DNA from: Peromyscus leucopus
Lineage: Eukaryota > Chordata > Mammalia > Rodentia > Cricetidae
Reading direction: 5' to 3'
Length of the DNA: 64,000 nucleotides
Assembly: GCF_004664715.2 (NCBI RefSeq)
Contig: NC_051086.1
Location: 72,629,486-72,693,485, forward strand
Shown: piece by piece, positions 44,367 through 54,885 of the stretch
Layout: the number at the start of each line of letters is the position of its first letter
Position numbering within the stretch: the first letter of the stretch is position 1
Position numbers and translations under genes: made by a program
Notes under the pieces: generated by a model
Databases searched by the model: none
Seen by the model: only the letters and a program-made list of their open reading frames with translations
What the model was told of the DNA's origin: nothing

Positions 44367-44535
44367 AATGTGTGTTTGTGGGTTTTTGTTCCATGGTGAG
44401 TGTGGAGGTCAGAGGACAACTTTGTGCACTCAGTTCTCTCATTCCACCTGTAAGTGGGTTCTGGGGATCAAACTCAGGTCACCGGGCTTGCCTGGCAAGT
44501 GCCTGTGTCCATCCAATCCTCTCTCCAGCTCTATT
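44367..44535 (-). repeat. B3-type SINE, reverse
   Basis: 'gtgtggaggtcagaggacaa', 'attccacctgtaagtgggtt', 'ggggatcaaactcaggtcac', then a degraded head. Confidence 0.76.
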
Positions 44536-44564
44536 TCCTTTCTAATACTTCCCAGGTCAGTTTC

Positions 44565-44943
44565 TGCTGTGGATATCACTCTGTATAAATAAAACACTGA
44601 TTGGCTAGTAGCCAGGCAGGAAGTATAGGCGGGACAAAGAGAGAGGAGAATTCTGGGAAGTAGAAGGTGAAGGCGGAGAGATGCTGCCAGCTGCCGCCAT
44701 GACAAGCAACATGTAAAAGATACCGGTAAGCCACAAGCCACGTGGCAACTTATAGATTACCAGAAATGGGTTAATTTAAGATATAAGAACTAGATAACAA
44801 GAAGCCTGCTGTGGCCATACAGTTTGTAAACAATATAAGTCTCTGTGTGTTTACTTGGTTGGGTCTGAGCAGCTGTGGGACTGGCGGGTGAGAGAGATTT
44901 GTCCAGACCGTGGGCCAGGGAGGACTGGAAAACTCTAGCTACA
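44565..44943 (+). mobile_element. Solo LTR, TGCTGTGG family (copy 3), perfect 6-bp duplication
   Basis: 379 bp from TGCTGTGGATATCAC to CTAGCTACA, flanked by AGTTTC at 44559-44564 and 44944-44949. Contains 'ctgtataaataaaacactga', 'gctgccagctgccgccatga', 'gggttaatttaagatataag' and 'ctctgtgtgtttacttggtt'. The intact duplication and TG/CA ends define the family borders used for the other copies. Confidence 0.95.
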
Positions 44944-45014
44944 AGTTTCCACTGGGCACCTGCCTCTGAGGTAGCTCATTTGCCACTTGCTTGTTCAAAA
45001 ATTCCGTATACTAG

Positions 45015-45140
45015 TATATGCCTGCAATCTGAGAGAGAGGTAGAGGCAGGAGTGTCAGAAGTTCAAGGCCAAGCATGGCCACATCGCAAGTTCAAGGCCA
45101 GTCTGAGCTACTTGTAGCATCTTCAAAAGAACAACAACAA
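45015..45140 (+). repeat. Old B1/B4-like SINE
   Basis: 'agtatatgcctgcaatctga', 'gaagttcaaggccaagcatg' and a second 'gcaagttcaaggccagtctg', then (CAA)n. Confidence 0.6.
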
Positions 45141-45152
45141 AATGCTGCCAGT

Positions 45153-45262
45153 AGAACTGGGCATGGTGGCATGCACCTATAATCCCAGCACAGAGGCAGT
45201 TGCCGTAGAAGGATCAAGAGTTTGAGGCTAGCTTGGGTCATACACCAGAATCTGTCTGGCAG
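45153..45262 (+). repeat. B1-like SINE
   Basis: 'actgggcatggtggcatgca', 'cctataatcccagcacagag', 'agtttgaggctagcttgggt'. Confidence 0.72.
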
Positions 45263-45582
45263 CTGGTATCTTGGGTCAGCTTGTTCCACTGTGGGCCCAA
45301 GGCAGGGAAGAACATCACAGTGGCTGGAGCATGTTTTAGCTCAATCCCAGGGGCCAGGAAGCACAGAGCATGCTAGACCTGGTGGCCTCCCTCCTTCTTC
45401 CCCTCCAATTCTGCCAGGATCTCCAGGCTCTAGGATGGTACTGTCCCCTTTAGGGCTGTCCTTTCCTCCACTTAGGTAATTGTCTCTGGAGATGCCCTTG
45501 GATCACACCCAGAAGTGTATTTTACTAATCTCCTCTGCATCTCTCAGAGGTACACTGAAGGTGACAATCAAGATTAATCATA
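45263..45582. other. Non-coding spacer
   Basis: Nothing recognised. Confidence 0.35.
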
Positions 45583-45795
45583 GGGGCTGGAAAGATGGTC
45601 CAGCAGTTAAGAGCACTGACTGCTCTTCTAGAGGACTGGGGTTTGGTTCTTAGTACTCACATGGTGGCTCAAAATCATCTGTAACTCCAATTCCCAGGGA
45701 TCTGACTCCCTCTTCTGGTCTCTATGGGCATCAGGCATATATATGCCATACCTACATACAAGTGGGCAACACACAATAATAAACAAACCTAAAAC
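45583..45795 (+). repeat. B2 SINE
   Basis: 'ggggctggaaagatggtcca', 'aagagcactgactgctcttc', 'tttggttcttagtactcaca', 'ctgactccctcttctggtct'. Confidence 0.92.
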
Positions 45796-45884
45796 ATTTA
45801 ATCGTAACAGTTTCTCTCTTTGTTTCTGGGGGTGGTAACTGGTATTCCTTGGTTTGTAGATACACAGCTCACTGTCTACTTCTA

Positions 45885-46413
45885 TGTAGGTTTTTTTTTT
45901 ATTATTATTCTTTGGGGGCCCACCACCCAGCTCCCCAATAAATATACAGAGATTTATTCGTACTTATGAATTCCCTGGCCTTAGCTTGGCTTGTTTCTAG
46001 CCAGCTTTTCTTAAATTATCCCATTTCTCTTTAAGTACATTTTGCCCCTGGGCTTTTTAACCTTTCTTTGTTCTATATATCTTTCTTTCCTTTTTACTCC
46101 ATGGCTGGCTGGGTGTCTGGGTGGGTGGCCTCTGACATCCTCATCTCTGTCTCCTTTTCTCACTGCTAGCTCTTCTCTCGAACCTAGATTTCTCCTATTT
46201 ATTCTCTCTGCCTGGCAGTCCTGCTTACCCCTCTCCTGCCTAGCTATTGGTCATTCAGCTCTTTAATAGACCAATCAGGTATTTTAGGCAGGCAAAATAA
46301 CAGCTTTACAGAGCTAAAACAAATATACCATAAAAGAATGCAACATACTTTTCACCATTAAACAAATGTTTCACAGCACAAATGAATGTAGCACATCTAA
46401 AATTAGTATTTCA
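45885..46413 (-). mobile_element. ERV LTR related to 40422-40877
   Basis: 'ggcccaccacccagctcccc', 'gccttagcttggcttgtttc', 'cagcttttcttaaattatcc', 'ctctttaatagaccaatcag'. The same order of landmarks as the LTR at 40422, in the same orientation. No target duplication identified, so borders are approximate. Confidence 0.65.
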
Positions 46414-46424
46414 TTGCACCTCTA

Positions 46425-46632
46425 TCTTTTTAGTTATGTGTGCATGATTGTGGGGCAGAGTATGTGCACAAGAGTGCATGTGCCCTTGGAGGCCAGAAGA
46501 GGGAGACAGAGTTCATGAACTTGAAGTTACAGGTGATGATGAGCCTCCTGATATGGGGTGCTGGGAACAAAACTCAGGTCCTCTGTTAAGGGCAGTCCAT
46601 GCTCTTAACCACTGAGTCATGTCTCCAGCAAC
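46425..46632 (-). repeat. B3/B2 SINE, reverse
   Basis: 'ttggaggccagaagagggag', 'gggaacaaaactcaggtcct', 'cttaaccactgagtcatgtc'. Confidence 0.85.
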
Positions 46633-46637
46633 CCCCT

Positions 46638-46855
46638 TCACTTTTTGGAGACAGGGTCTTAGGTAGTCCATATTAGTCTCAAACTCTGTATATAGCTGAG
46701 GATGACCTTGAACTTCTGATCTTTCCGGCATTATATGCCTGGGATTACAGGCATGTGCCACCATGCCCAGTTTATGGGGTCCTGGGGACTAAACCCAGGA
46801 TTTCAAGCGTTCTAGGCAAGCACTCTACCAGTTGACCTACATCCCCAGCCCTGCC
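46638..46855 (-). repeat. B4 SINE, reverse
   Basis: B1-like part ('ggagacagggtcttaggtag', 'cctgggattacaggcatgtg') followed by an ID part ('ctggggactaaacccaggat', 'ctaggcaagcactctaccag', 'acatccccagccctg'). Confidence 0.75.
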
Positions 46856-46926
46856 TCCACACCCATGATAATATTCTTGTCTGTGACTTCTGGGTGTCTG
46901 TATCTGTATTTCAATATTTGTCTCCT

Positions 46927-47008
46927 AAGAACAACAGTCTTTGGTTCAAGACTCACTTTAACCTGGTAAGAACAACAGTCATTGGTTCAAGACTCACTTT
47001 AACCTGGT
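46927..47008. repeat. 41-bp tandem duplication
   Basis: Units 46927-46967 and 46968-47008 differ at one position only. They begin AAGAACAACAGTC and end TTTAACCTGGT. Confidence 0.95.
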
Positions 47009-47595
47009 GTGAACTTGTTCTAACTCACTAGGTGTTCAAAACTCCACTCCCAATCAATGTCACATTCGGGTGTTCTGGGAGGTGTGCCGAGCAAACCAGC
47101 ACTTTCCTCCATTTTATCTTGCACTTCCCTTCCTCCTTCCTCACCTCCATTCTTCTGGTCTTCATTTTTTAAATCTTTCCTTCTGATGTCAGAGTTACTG
47201 GAGAGATCGTAGTTTTTGCACTCTGCTGACAGAGCGCCATGTAAGAACAGGTCTGAAACTCCCTGCAGGCAGGGAGCAAGTTGCTTCCTGTAGATCTGCA
47301 GGCCCCTCAGTACTAACACCTAGATGAGATGTTCCATCGGATGACACCCAAGAAGGAGGAGAAAGAAGAGGCGAAGACAGGAAGAGGAGGAGAGGGGATG
47401 TGGTTTGGGAATGGAAGTGATCTTTGTGTACTGACTGCATGACTGTAGGGAGCCCAAGTGAGGTGATTTCTTCTACATCAAGCAAGGATCTCCCTCCCTC
47501 TGTTTGAGGTGCCCTCAGCCCCATCCTCTCATCCTCACCACTAAAGTTGTTAAGTTCTTCCAGAGGGGTGCTGCCCATTAGTGTAGCCACAGGCA

Positions 47596-47596
<1 letters not shown>
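47009..47596. other. Non-coding spacer
   Basis: The long reverse frame here (to 47716) is open but contains a translated CA array and no domain. No repeat recognised. Confidence 0.4.

Positions 47597-47643
<47 letters not shown>
47597..47643. repeat. (AC)n microsatellite
   Basis: About 23 AC units. Confidence 0.96.
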
Positions 47644-47645
<2 letters not shown>

Positions 47646-47941
47646 CTCAAGTTTGTGTGAAAGCAAATATTGTAAGATATTTCATTAGTACTTTCTGCAT
47701 TTTGAAATTGAAGCAAGTTAGACAGGCATAGGAAAGTGAGTCAAGTCGTGTGGAGGCTGGAGGTTGATGCAATCACAGAGCCCAGAGCTTGTGTACTACA
47801 GCAAGACTACCTAGAATCTTCCAGGACTGACCTGGCTGGCTAAGATGACTGCTAACTGTCCTTTGCTTCATTATGAGGGTAGCCTGGCTTATTTTCCTGT
47901 GGCTGTGCCGTGATCAAACGCCACAACAAAAGCAACTAACA

Positions 47942-48170
47942 GGGCTGGAGAGATGTCTCAGCAGTTAAGAGCACTGGCTGCTCTTCCAGGGGACTAGGGT
48001 TCAGTTCCTACCAACCACAGTTTGGCTCCCAACCATCTGTAACTCCAGTTCCAGGGCACCCAGCAGCCTCTTCTGGTCTCCGGTGGATACAGCATTCATA
48101 TGATGCACAGATTTACAAGTGGTCAGACCATGCATACACATTAAAATAAGTAATTAAATAAAAAAGGCCA
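47942..48170 (+). repeat. B2 SINE
   Basis: 'gggctggagagatgtctcag', 'aagagcactggctgctcttc', 'ctgtaactccagttccaggg', AAATAAAAAA tail. Flanking GCAACTA and GCCACTT are a probable diverged duplication. Confidence 0.93.
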
Positions 48171-48346
48171 CTTAAGGGAGTAAGGGCTCGTTTGGGTTCG
48201 CAGTTAGAGGGCACAGCCTTCAAGGCAGGGAAGCCAAAGTGGCGGGAGCCTGAAGCAGCTGGTTACATTGTGCCTGTAATGAAGAGGCAGAGAGTGAAGA
48301 AGGCTTATGCTAAGTTCATGTTCTCCTTTTATGTAGTTCAGGATCC

Positions 48347-48698
48347 TGCTGTGGAATAATCCTTCTGTACCCTGTGAAAACGTGATGCTCTTGTTGTTAA
48401 TAAAAGGCTGATTGGTTGATGACTAGGCAGGATTTTTGGGGCAGAGAGAATGCCGGGAGAAGAAGGGCAGAACTCTGAGGAGATGCCGTGAGACACAGAG
48501 CGAGCAGGGTAGGAAGTCCGTACTTGAGGTAAATGAGCCTCAGGGCAGCACATAGCTGAATAGAAAAGGGTTAATTTAATTTATAAGAGCTAGGTAAAAA
48601 AAATGAGCCTAAGCTATCGGCTGAGCATTTAGGATTAATGTGAAGTCTCTGTGTGATTATTTGGGAACTGATTGGTGGGACAGAAAAGTCTGCTTACA
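48347..48698 (+). mobile_element. Solo LTR, TGCTGTGG family (copy 4)
   Basis: Starts TGCTGTGGAATAATCC, contains 'ggctgattggttgatgacta', 'agggttaatttaatttataa', 'gtctctgtgtgattatttgg', ends TGCTTACA. Flanks GGATCC and GGATTA agree at 4 of 6. A diverged subfamily member. Confidence 0.77.
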
Positions 48699-48870
48699 GG
48701 ATTAGGGGATGGTGCCACCCAAATTTTGGCTCCATTCCTACCTCAACTAACCCAATAAACAATTCCTCACAGGTATGCCCAAAGTTAAAGAATTCCTCAC
48801 AGATGTACTTAGAGGCCTGTCTCCTAGGCGATTTTAGATCCTTTCAAGTTCACAACACTAACCACCTGTA

Positions 48871-49297
48871 TGCCACTAGTCTGGCAAAATGGCCTGTTCC
48901 CATCATGCGTCTGATACCATGCTACATCTCCAAACACAATACAAGTGATAGTTTGTATATCTTTCACTAGTCTTATAGCATCAAAATCAATTTCAAATAT
49001 TAACTTAAAAAAAAAAAAAAAGGTGGCTACTAGAACAATTTAAAGGACACATGTGACTGACACTTTCTGTTGGAAAGTACCCAGGGCACATGGTATGAAG
49101 CTGACTTGTAGGATCGGTCTGAACATTAGTTTTGCCATGGATGAGCTGCATGTCCCTGGCCAGGACATGTTAGCCTCTGGGGCTTGTTTTCTGGTTTTCT
49201 GAGATGAGTGTGGTGTGATCACGGCACCAGGGACATCGAAGGAGATAACTATGCAGACAGGCTTCTCAGCTCCCAAACATAGCACAAGCACATATGT
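48871..49297. other. Non-coding spacer
   Basis: Contains an A run at 49007-49021; nothing else recognised. Confidence 0.38.
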
Positions 49298-49668
49298 TTT
49301 TCTCTCCTCCCCTCCCTTCCCCTCCCTTCCCTTCCCCTTCTCTATCTTTCCCTTCTTCCCTCCCTCTCTTCTCTTCCTTTCTCTTCTCTCCCCTTCCCTA
49401 CCCTCATCTCCTCTATTATCATCTTCTCCCTTCTCTCCTTTGTTCCCCTTTTCCCTTTCTTCTCTTCCCTTTCTCCCTTCCCTCTCCTCCCCTCCTTCTC
49501 CCTTCCCCTCTCCTCTACTCTCTCCTTCCCTCCCCTACCCTTCCTTTCCCTTCCCTTCCTCCTCCCCTCTCCTCCCCTCCCTTCCTCCTCTTCTCTCTAC
49601 CCTTCCCCTCCCTTCTCCTCTCCTCCCCTCTCCTCTCCTCTCCCTTCCCCTCCCCTCTCCCCTTCCCT
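49298..49668. repeat. Long polypyrimidine (CT-rich) tract
   Basis: About 370 bp consisting almost wholly of C and T, built from CCCTT, CCCCT and CTCTT words with only a handful of purines. The Ser/Pro/Leu frames of 159 and 197 codons across it are compositional. Confidence 0.97.
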
Positions 49669-49995
49669 CATGTTTTGGGGCTCTTGTCACTTGAAGAGGA
49701 AAGGGTTTATTTTTATCTTACAACTCTCAGGTCACACTCCATTGCTAAGGGAAGTCAGGGCAGGAACTCAAACAGGGCAGGATCCTGGAGGCAGGAGCTG
49801 ACCCAGAGGCCATGGAGGAGTGCTGCTTACTGGCTAGCTTCTCATGGCTTGCTCAATTTTCTTATAGCACCCAGGACCCACGGGTAGCATCACCCACAGT
49901 GAGCCAGGCCTTTTCACATCAATCATCAACCAAGAAAATGCACCACAGACTTGTCCACAAGCCTATCTGGTGAGCATTTTTTCTCAATTGAGAGT

Positions 49996-50066
<71 letters not shown>
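49996..50066. repeat. (CT)n microsatellite
   Basis: About 34 CT units with one early interruption, at the poly-T side of the adjoining B1. Confidence 0.95.
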
Positions 50067-50069
<3 letters not shown>

Positions 50070-50186
50070 AGCTTTGAAGCCTGTCCTGGAACTCACTCTG
50101 TAGACCAGGCTGGCCTCGAATTCGGAGATTCCCCTGCCTCTGCCTCCCAAGTGCTGGGATTAAAGGCCTGTGCCACCACCCAGCTG
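50067..50186 (-). repeat. B1 SINE, reverse
   Basis: 'gtcctggaactcactctgta', 'gaccaggctggcctcgaatt', 'aagtgctgggattaaaggcc'. Confidence 0.92.
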
Positions 50187-50286
50187 AGATCCCTCTTTCA
50201 AAATGACTCTCGTTTGTGTCAAGTTGACATCAATCTAACCAGCACAGGCCCCTTCCCCCCTTTTCTCTTCTCCCCACCTCCTACAT

Positions 50287-50643
50287 TAGTTACTCTCTGT
50301 TTCTGTAATAAAACATCATGACCTGAAGCAACTTAAGGAGGGAAGTTTATTTAGGTTTCTAGTTCCAGAAGGCTAGATCCCCATGATGTGTGGGGACGAT
50401 GTGGTGACAGGATCAGGAAGCAGACAGATCACACTTCACCCCCCTCTCCCAAAAAAAGGAGAGAGCCAGCTGGAGGAGGGTGAGCCTATAAACTCTCAAA
50501 GCCCCACCCTGAGTGATAGACTTCTCCCAGCAAGGAGAGAAAGTTCCTAAAGTTCCATATCCTCCCCAAAGGGCGCCCCCAGCTGGGGACCAAGTGTTCA
50601 CACACGAGCCTATGGGGGACATTTCCCACTCAAGCCAACACAC
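50287..50643 (-). mobile_element. MaLR-like LTR, reverse
   Basis: 'ctctgtttctgtaataaaac', 'aagcaacttaaggagggaag', 'ctataaactctcaaagcccc', 'ctggggaccaagtgttcaca', 'cctatgggggacatttccca' follow a common rodent LTR-like consensus in reverse. Confidence 0.52.
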
Positions 50644-51049
50644 CTCCGCTTTAAATCCCACCCCTCTCCATCGCCCCCTTGCCTGCTCTCTATTAGCACC
50701 ATCCCCTCCAGCCTCGTAACCATCCTTGTCCCAACACCAGCAGCCCCGCCTCCTCTTTCAGTCAAGAGAATTAGGCCACCAGGGCAGGAGCCTCAAGCAT
50801 AGCCCACAAAAATTCCGGCTTTCAGCTCTTCCCAAACTCTGTGGTCTGATTCTAAGTGACTTTCCCTCTGCCAGATGCCAACAGTGCTTTTGTCTGCTTG
50901 GAGGGGGGCGGGGCGGGGCAGGTCTCCCAGGAAAATGCCTTCCACCTAGCATATTCCAATCAACACAGTGTTTATGCATGTTCTTGGATTAGAATAAGAC
51001 ATCCAGCTTCCCGCCTCCCTCCCTCCTTCCCTCCCTCCCTCCTTCCATA
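50644..51049. other. Non-coding spacer
   Basis: Nothing recognised except a (CCCTT)n-like stretch at 51010-51047. Confidence 0.38.
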
Positions 51050-51880
51050 AAAGCATTTCTATTGCATCAGACCACCAAAGCGTTTCCCCATTCTTTTTTT
51101 GGCCACCAAATATTTTTATGATTTTCCACATATACAGGGAGGGCAAATGCTAGCAGCCACTCCGGCGGCAGCAGCGGCGGCAGTGGCAGACACACCATGT
51201 CTCCCAAGAGAGTGAGGGATTAAAACAACAAAACATCAGGACAAAACCGAAACCCAAGGGGTGGGGGTGTCCAGGGAGTGATAATTAGCCTAAGATCCCG
51301 GGATTTCTATGAATTCTTCTTTGGGAATTCTGGGATAATGAACCGGAATTCAGTTGGCGGCTTGGGACAGTGAAGGCTCACCTGGGAACCATTCAAACAT
51401 TTGCAGATGAAATTAGCCCCTGCTGAGGTTAGAGGGTAGGTGTGGAGAGGCCCCACCCATCTGAGGGTTAACCCAGGCCTACCGGACCTTCCGCCTCCTG
51501 GCCTGACTTTCTGTCCCCTCCCGATGTCCTAACAGTGTAAGAATCATGATGAAATTAGGGATCTGCTTCCTGTGGGATCCAAGGGGATACCACCCAGAGC
51601 TCTTGGTGACTATTGATTATTTGATCTCCTTTTTTTTTTCCCCCCTTTCTGATTTCCATCCCTAGCTGGCTTTCCCAGAGACAGAGCGGGGCCTCTCATA
51701 GCCAGCCAGCTGCTCTGTGCTGAGAGATTTAAAATCCTGCAATTGACTCTGACTGCGTCCAGAACAATGGGCGTCTACATCTGATTTATTAATCTGCTGG
51801 GGAGGGAGGGAGGCGGTTTTCGGGTCCAGGCTGTTTACTGGGATGACAATGGACAGAGCTTGGACTTACATTTCAGCAGG
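51050..51880. promoter_or_regulatory. Repeat-free block with homeobox-type words, candidate enhancer
   Basis: About 830 bp without recognised repeats. It carries clustered A/T-core words: ATAATTAGC at 51281-51289, 'attgattatttgatctcc' at 51612-51629, 'ctgatttattaatctgct' at 51781-51798, and a (GGC/AGC)n stretch at 51160-51187. This pattern is typical of developmental enhancers, but conservation cannot be checked here. No convincing coding frame crosses it. Confidence 0.32.
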
Positions 51881-52397
51881 GTTTATTATGGCCTGAGGAA
51901 CGGGAGTCACAGACACAGGACTCAGTGAGGACCCACCGGCAGGGCATGGGAAGCAGTAAGAGGGGTGTGAGGTTGATTTAGAGAAGATCCCCAAATGAGT
52001 GACCTCCCTTAGTGGGTGTGATATGTGTGTGTGTGTGTGGGGGGGGAGACGACGACTCATGCTCAGTGCAGTGGATTCCATTCTCACTCTTGTGGTTTAA
52101 AGAGTCTGAGTGGATCTTCCCGGGGCTTGTGTCGTCTGCCTGCTCACAGGCTGCGGGCCGGGTGGAATGACATTTTTGTGAATTGTCTATGGCAGATTGG
52201 AAGTGGTGGGGGGGAAAGGTTTGCACTCAGCTCTACAAGGTCCTGTCCAGGTGGGCAGGACAGGGAAGAGGTGGTTTGACCGCACTCTGGGGAGCTTGAT
52301 GGAGTGGCTGGTAATGTGGCAGGTCCATGGTTAGGAAGCCAATGGGGTTTGGCCCAATTAAATTTCAGTATTTAAAATATCAAATTACATTTATTTA
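51881..52397. other. Non-coding spacer
   Basis: Short (TG)n and G run at 52024-52047. Nothing else recognised. Confidence 0.38.
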
Positions 52398-52429
52398 TGT
52401 GTGTGTATGTGTGCGCGTTCGTGCATGCA

Positions 52430-52468
<39 letters not shown>

Positions 52469-52478
52469 GCGTGTGCGT

Positions 52479-52512
<34 letters not shown>
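52398..52512. repeat. Compound alternating GT/GC array
   Basis: TG units are interspersed with GCGTGT/GTGCGT hexamers, five regularly spaced in 52460-52491. Almost fully alternating purine-pyrimidine over 115 bp. Confidence 0.95.
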
Positions 52513-52845
52513 TTGGGTGCATGTGTGTCACGGAGATCAGAGGGCAGCTTATGGCAGCTGGTCCTCTCATCCTACTGTCAAAGCTTGGAGGCAGGTACCT
52601 TGACCTGTTGTCATCCAAACATCTTGCTGACTCTGACTTCAGTATTTAAAGGTTTGCAAATGGAGGGCAAGAGGGGAGCCGGAACTTCTCAGTGAGTGGT
52701 TCTGGGACTGAGCTCTTGCATTAGATCGCCAGGGCCCAAGACTTTCTTTGTGGCACCTGTTGGCTGTGAAAGATGGGATAGTGACTGAATCCCCCCAAGG
52801 CTGGGATAAGGATAAATAACATACTGCATGAGAAGCATGTAGTAC

Positions 52846-52913
52846 CTGTGAAACGTCACTCTCCCTCTCCTCTTCCTCCTCATCGCTGATGCTGGCACAC
52901 ATTTGGTACAGCC
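52846..52913 (-). CDS. Candidate internal coding exon of an unrecognised gene
   Basis: On the minus strand a pyrimidine-rich acceptor ('ttctgcttctgcctttcag', ending at 52914) precedes 68 nt that end at CAG before a donor GTACTACA (52845 downward). With a split first codon the exon reads (x)-LYQMCASISDEEEEERESDVSQ, a hydrophobic start followed by an acidic, phosphoserine-like cluster. The frame continues open on both sides by chance. The adjacent 300 bp hold no repeats. I do not recognise the protein. No neighbouring exon was identified in the window, so this may be one exon of a gene with large introns or a false positive. Confidence 0.35.
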
Positions 52914-54522
52914 CTGAAAGGCAGAAGCAGAACAAATGATCAGAAATCATAGGGAGGCTGAGCATGGCTCAACCCAAGAAAGAATGCTGTAGAATTGTAG
53001 AAAAAAGGGATGGAGGGAAGAAAAGGGATACGGAGATAGGGAAGGAAAGAGGAAAGGTTTACATACACATATATATTAGTGGCTAAACCTGGGGACAGGC
53101 ACAGCCAGCCTCCGACAGGGGCCCCCATGGGAGCTGAGCCCAGAGACCACAGTCTACTAATAAGAGAAGCAGTCAGGTGCCCATCTCCATCTCCTCTACC
53201 CAAGGTGCTTGGGGGCCCACTGCAGGACCGGCTGGGCAATGTTGGCGATGAAAGGATGGACTGACATCTCAGAGGTTCTCAGGAGTAGGTGGTCTTCAAG
53301 AGAGCTTCCATACCAGACCTCTTAGGGCACTGAGCCCCGCTCCAGCTCAAGGGGTCCGCGTATCCTCAGGGGTATCTTCTAATCAGGTCTCCTGGATGGC
53401 CTTTACCCCATTCTCTCTTGGAAAAGAACCCTGTAAACAGCTCCCATGCAGCCTTAGAGACATTCCTCATTTCCTCTTTGTGGCCCCCTCTCCAATGCCA
53501 CCTGGGGGATGGTGATTCTCTGCCAGCTGCTGTCCTTCGTTTAGGTGTTAGGTCCTTGCTCTGTGTCGGCCTAACCCAACCCAGCTCCTGTGAGCCCGTG
53601 CTTTTAGCTCCGGGAGGCCCCTCCAGCGGTGCCAACTTCGTCCTCTTTAGTTTTGAACGCCTGCCTTTCTTCCTGCTTCAGGTCGTTACTTGTACTGTGG
53701 GAGACTCAAGCACTGGATGGAATTCTGGATACGAGAGCACCACGTTATGATTCTGTTGCTATCATTGTCAGACAGGGAGGCGGGAGCCAAACCTTTTGTG
53801 CCACAAAATATGAGTGGAAGACAAGGCAGGAGACCAGGGAGCTGGGAGGCAGGGCAGAGAAAGGACTGATGGGAACCAAGTTCATGCTAAAGATACTTGG
53901 CGGCAGCCAGGCCACAGGCCTGTGGCTGGGCGCCAGTCCCAACCGCGAGCCTCATTTCCATATGCAGGTCAGCCTGTGGCATGTTTATAGCCCGTCTCTG
54001 GGCAGGCATAGCTTTACCAGGAAGACTCAGCCCCTGAATCTGTGGGAGGGCAGCAGCCGTGGGCTGTGGGAGGTGGTGGGCTGCATGCCTTTGGCTGGCA
54101 GAGCACGGTTCCCATCAGAGTCAATTACAGGGCACACAGCTCCTGACGTGAGGTCAGGAAGCAGGCCCCGGGCACCTCGGGGATGTGTGAAGTGATGGAG
54201 GTGAGATCTATGTGTGGGGTTGTCCACACATGGCTGTGCGGTTATAAATACACACGGCCCACTCGTGGTGCACCGTGGTGCCCAAACAGCGTTGTGGGCA
54301 GCTGTATGTGATGTAAATACACACTGACAGAGCCAGTGAGGCTTGACTGGGACCTCACCAGCATCTCCTTCCATACTTTGAGGCAAATGCTGCACAGGGT
54401 AACCAGGGGCTGGGGCTCAAATACTAAGGGCCTGTTAAATTTGGAAGTCACAGTGAGAAGGTATGTGTGAGAAGAGCCAAGCTGAGCTGAGCCCAGCTGA
54501 GCTCGGAGTTTGAAGTATTCCT

Positions 54523-54526
<4 letters not shown>
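52914..54526. other. Long repeat-poor spacer
   Basis: About 1.6 kb without recognised repeats. The 188-codon forward frame at 53629-54195 has no domain. This could be intronic sequence flanking the candidate exon. Confidence 0.4.

Positions 54527-54582
<56 letters not shown>
54527..54582. repeat. (TG)n microsatellite
   Basis: About 28 TG units. Confidence 0.97.
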
Positions 54583-54584
<2 letters not shown>

Positions 54585-54885
54585 GCCAGAGGACACCTCA
54601 GGTTCTTCACCTGTTTTTAGAGGGTGTATAGGGGAGACAGGGTCTTTCTCTGGGCTGGAACTCACCAACTTAGATGAAGTTGTGAATCAGTGGGTGAAGG
54701 ATCGGCCTGCTTCCACCTCCCCAGCGCTGAGACTACAAGCACACACCACCATGCCTGGTCTTTTTTTTTTTTTTTTTTTAAACAAAACGAACAAACAACC
54801 GAATGAATGAGTTCTAGGAAAGAAACTCAGATCCTCATGCTTGCGACACAAACACCTAACTGCCTGAGTTGTTTTCCAGCCCCCA
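54583..54885 (-). repeat. B4/RSINE1-type SINE, reverse
   Basis: 'aggccagaggacacctcagg', 'ctgagactacaagcacacac', a T run, then 'gaaactcagatcctcatgct' and 'gcctgagttgttttccagcc'. Confidence 0.65.

Larger units (their letters stand above)
47890..48870 (-). mobile_element. MaLR-like LTR split by a B2 and a solo LTR
   Basis: Three pieces in order, 47890-47941 ('ttcctgtggctgtgccgtga'), 48171-48346 ('gcgggagcctgaagcagctg', 'atgttctccttttatgtagt') and 48699-48870 ('tcctacctcaactaacccaa', 'ggcctgtctcctaggcgatt'), match one rodent LTR-like repeat read antisense. The two gaps are exactly the B2 at 47942-48170 and the LTR at 48347-48698. Confidence 0.52.
49684..50246 (-). mobile_element. MaLR-type LTR-like repeat, reverse, interrupted by CT array and B1
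   Basis: 'gaggaaagggtttattttta', 'ggcaggaactcaaacagggc', 'ccatggaggagtgctgctta', 'ctcaattgagagttctctct', then after the insertion 'tttgtgtcaagttgacatca' and 'ctaaccagcaca'. It is the reverse counterpart of 24873-25265. Confidence 0.65.

Noticed and set aside
49215..49887. Ser/Pro/Leu-rich ORFs of 159 and 197 codons
   Set aside because: They are translations of the polypyrimidine tract, which is open in several frames because stop codons need purines.
53629..54195. 188-codon plus-strand ORF
   Set aside because: No domain, no splice signals in agreement, and overlapping frames on both strands.
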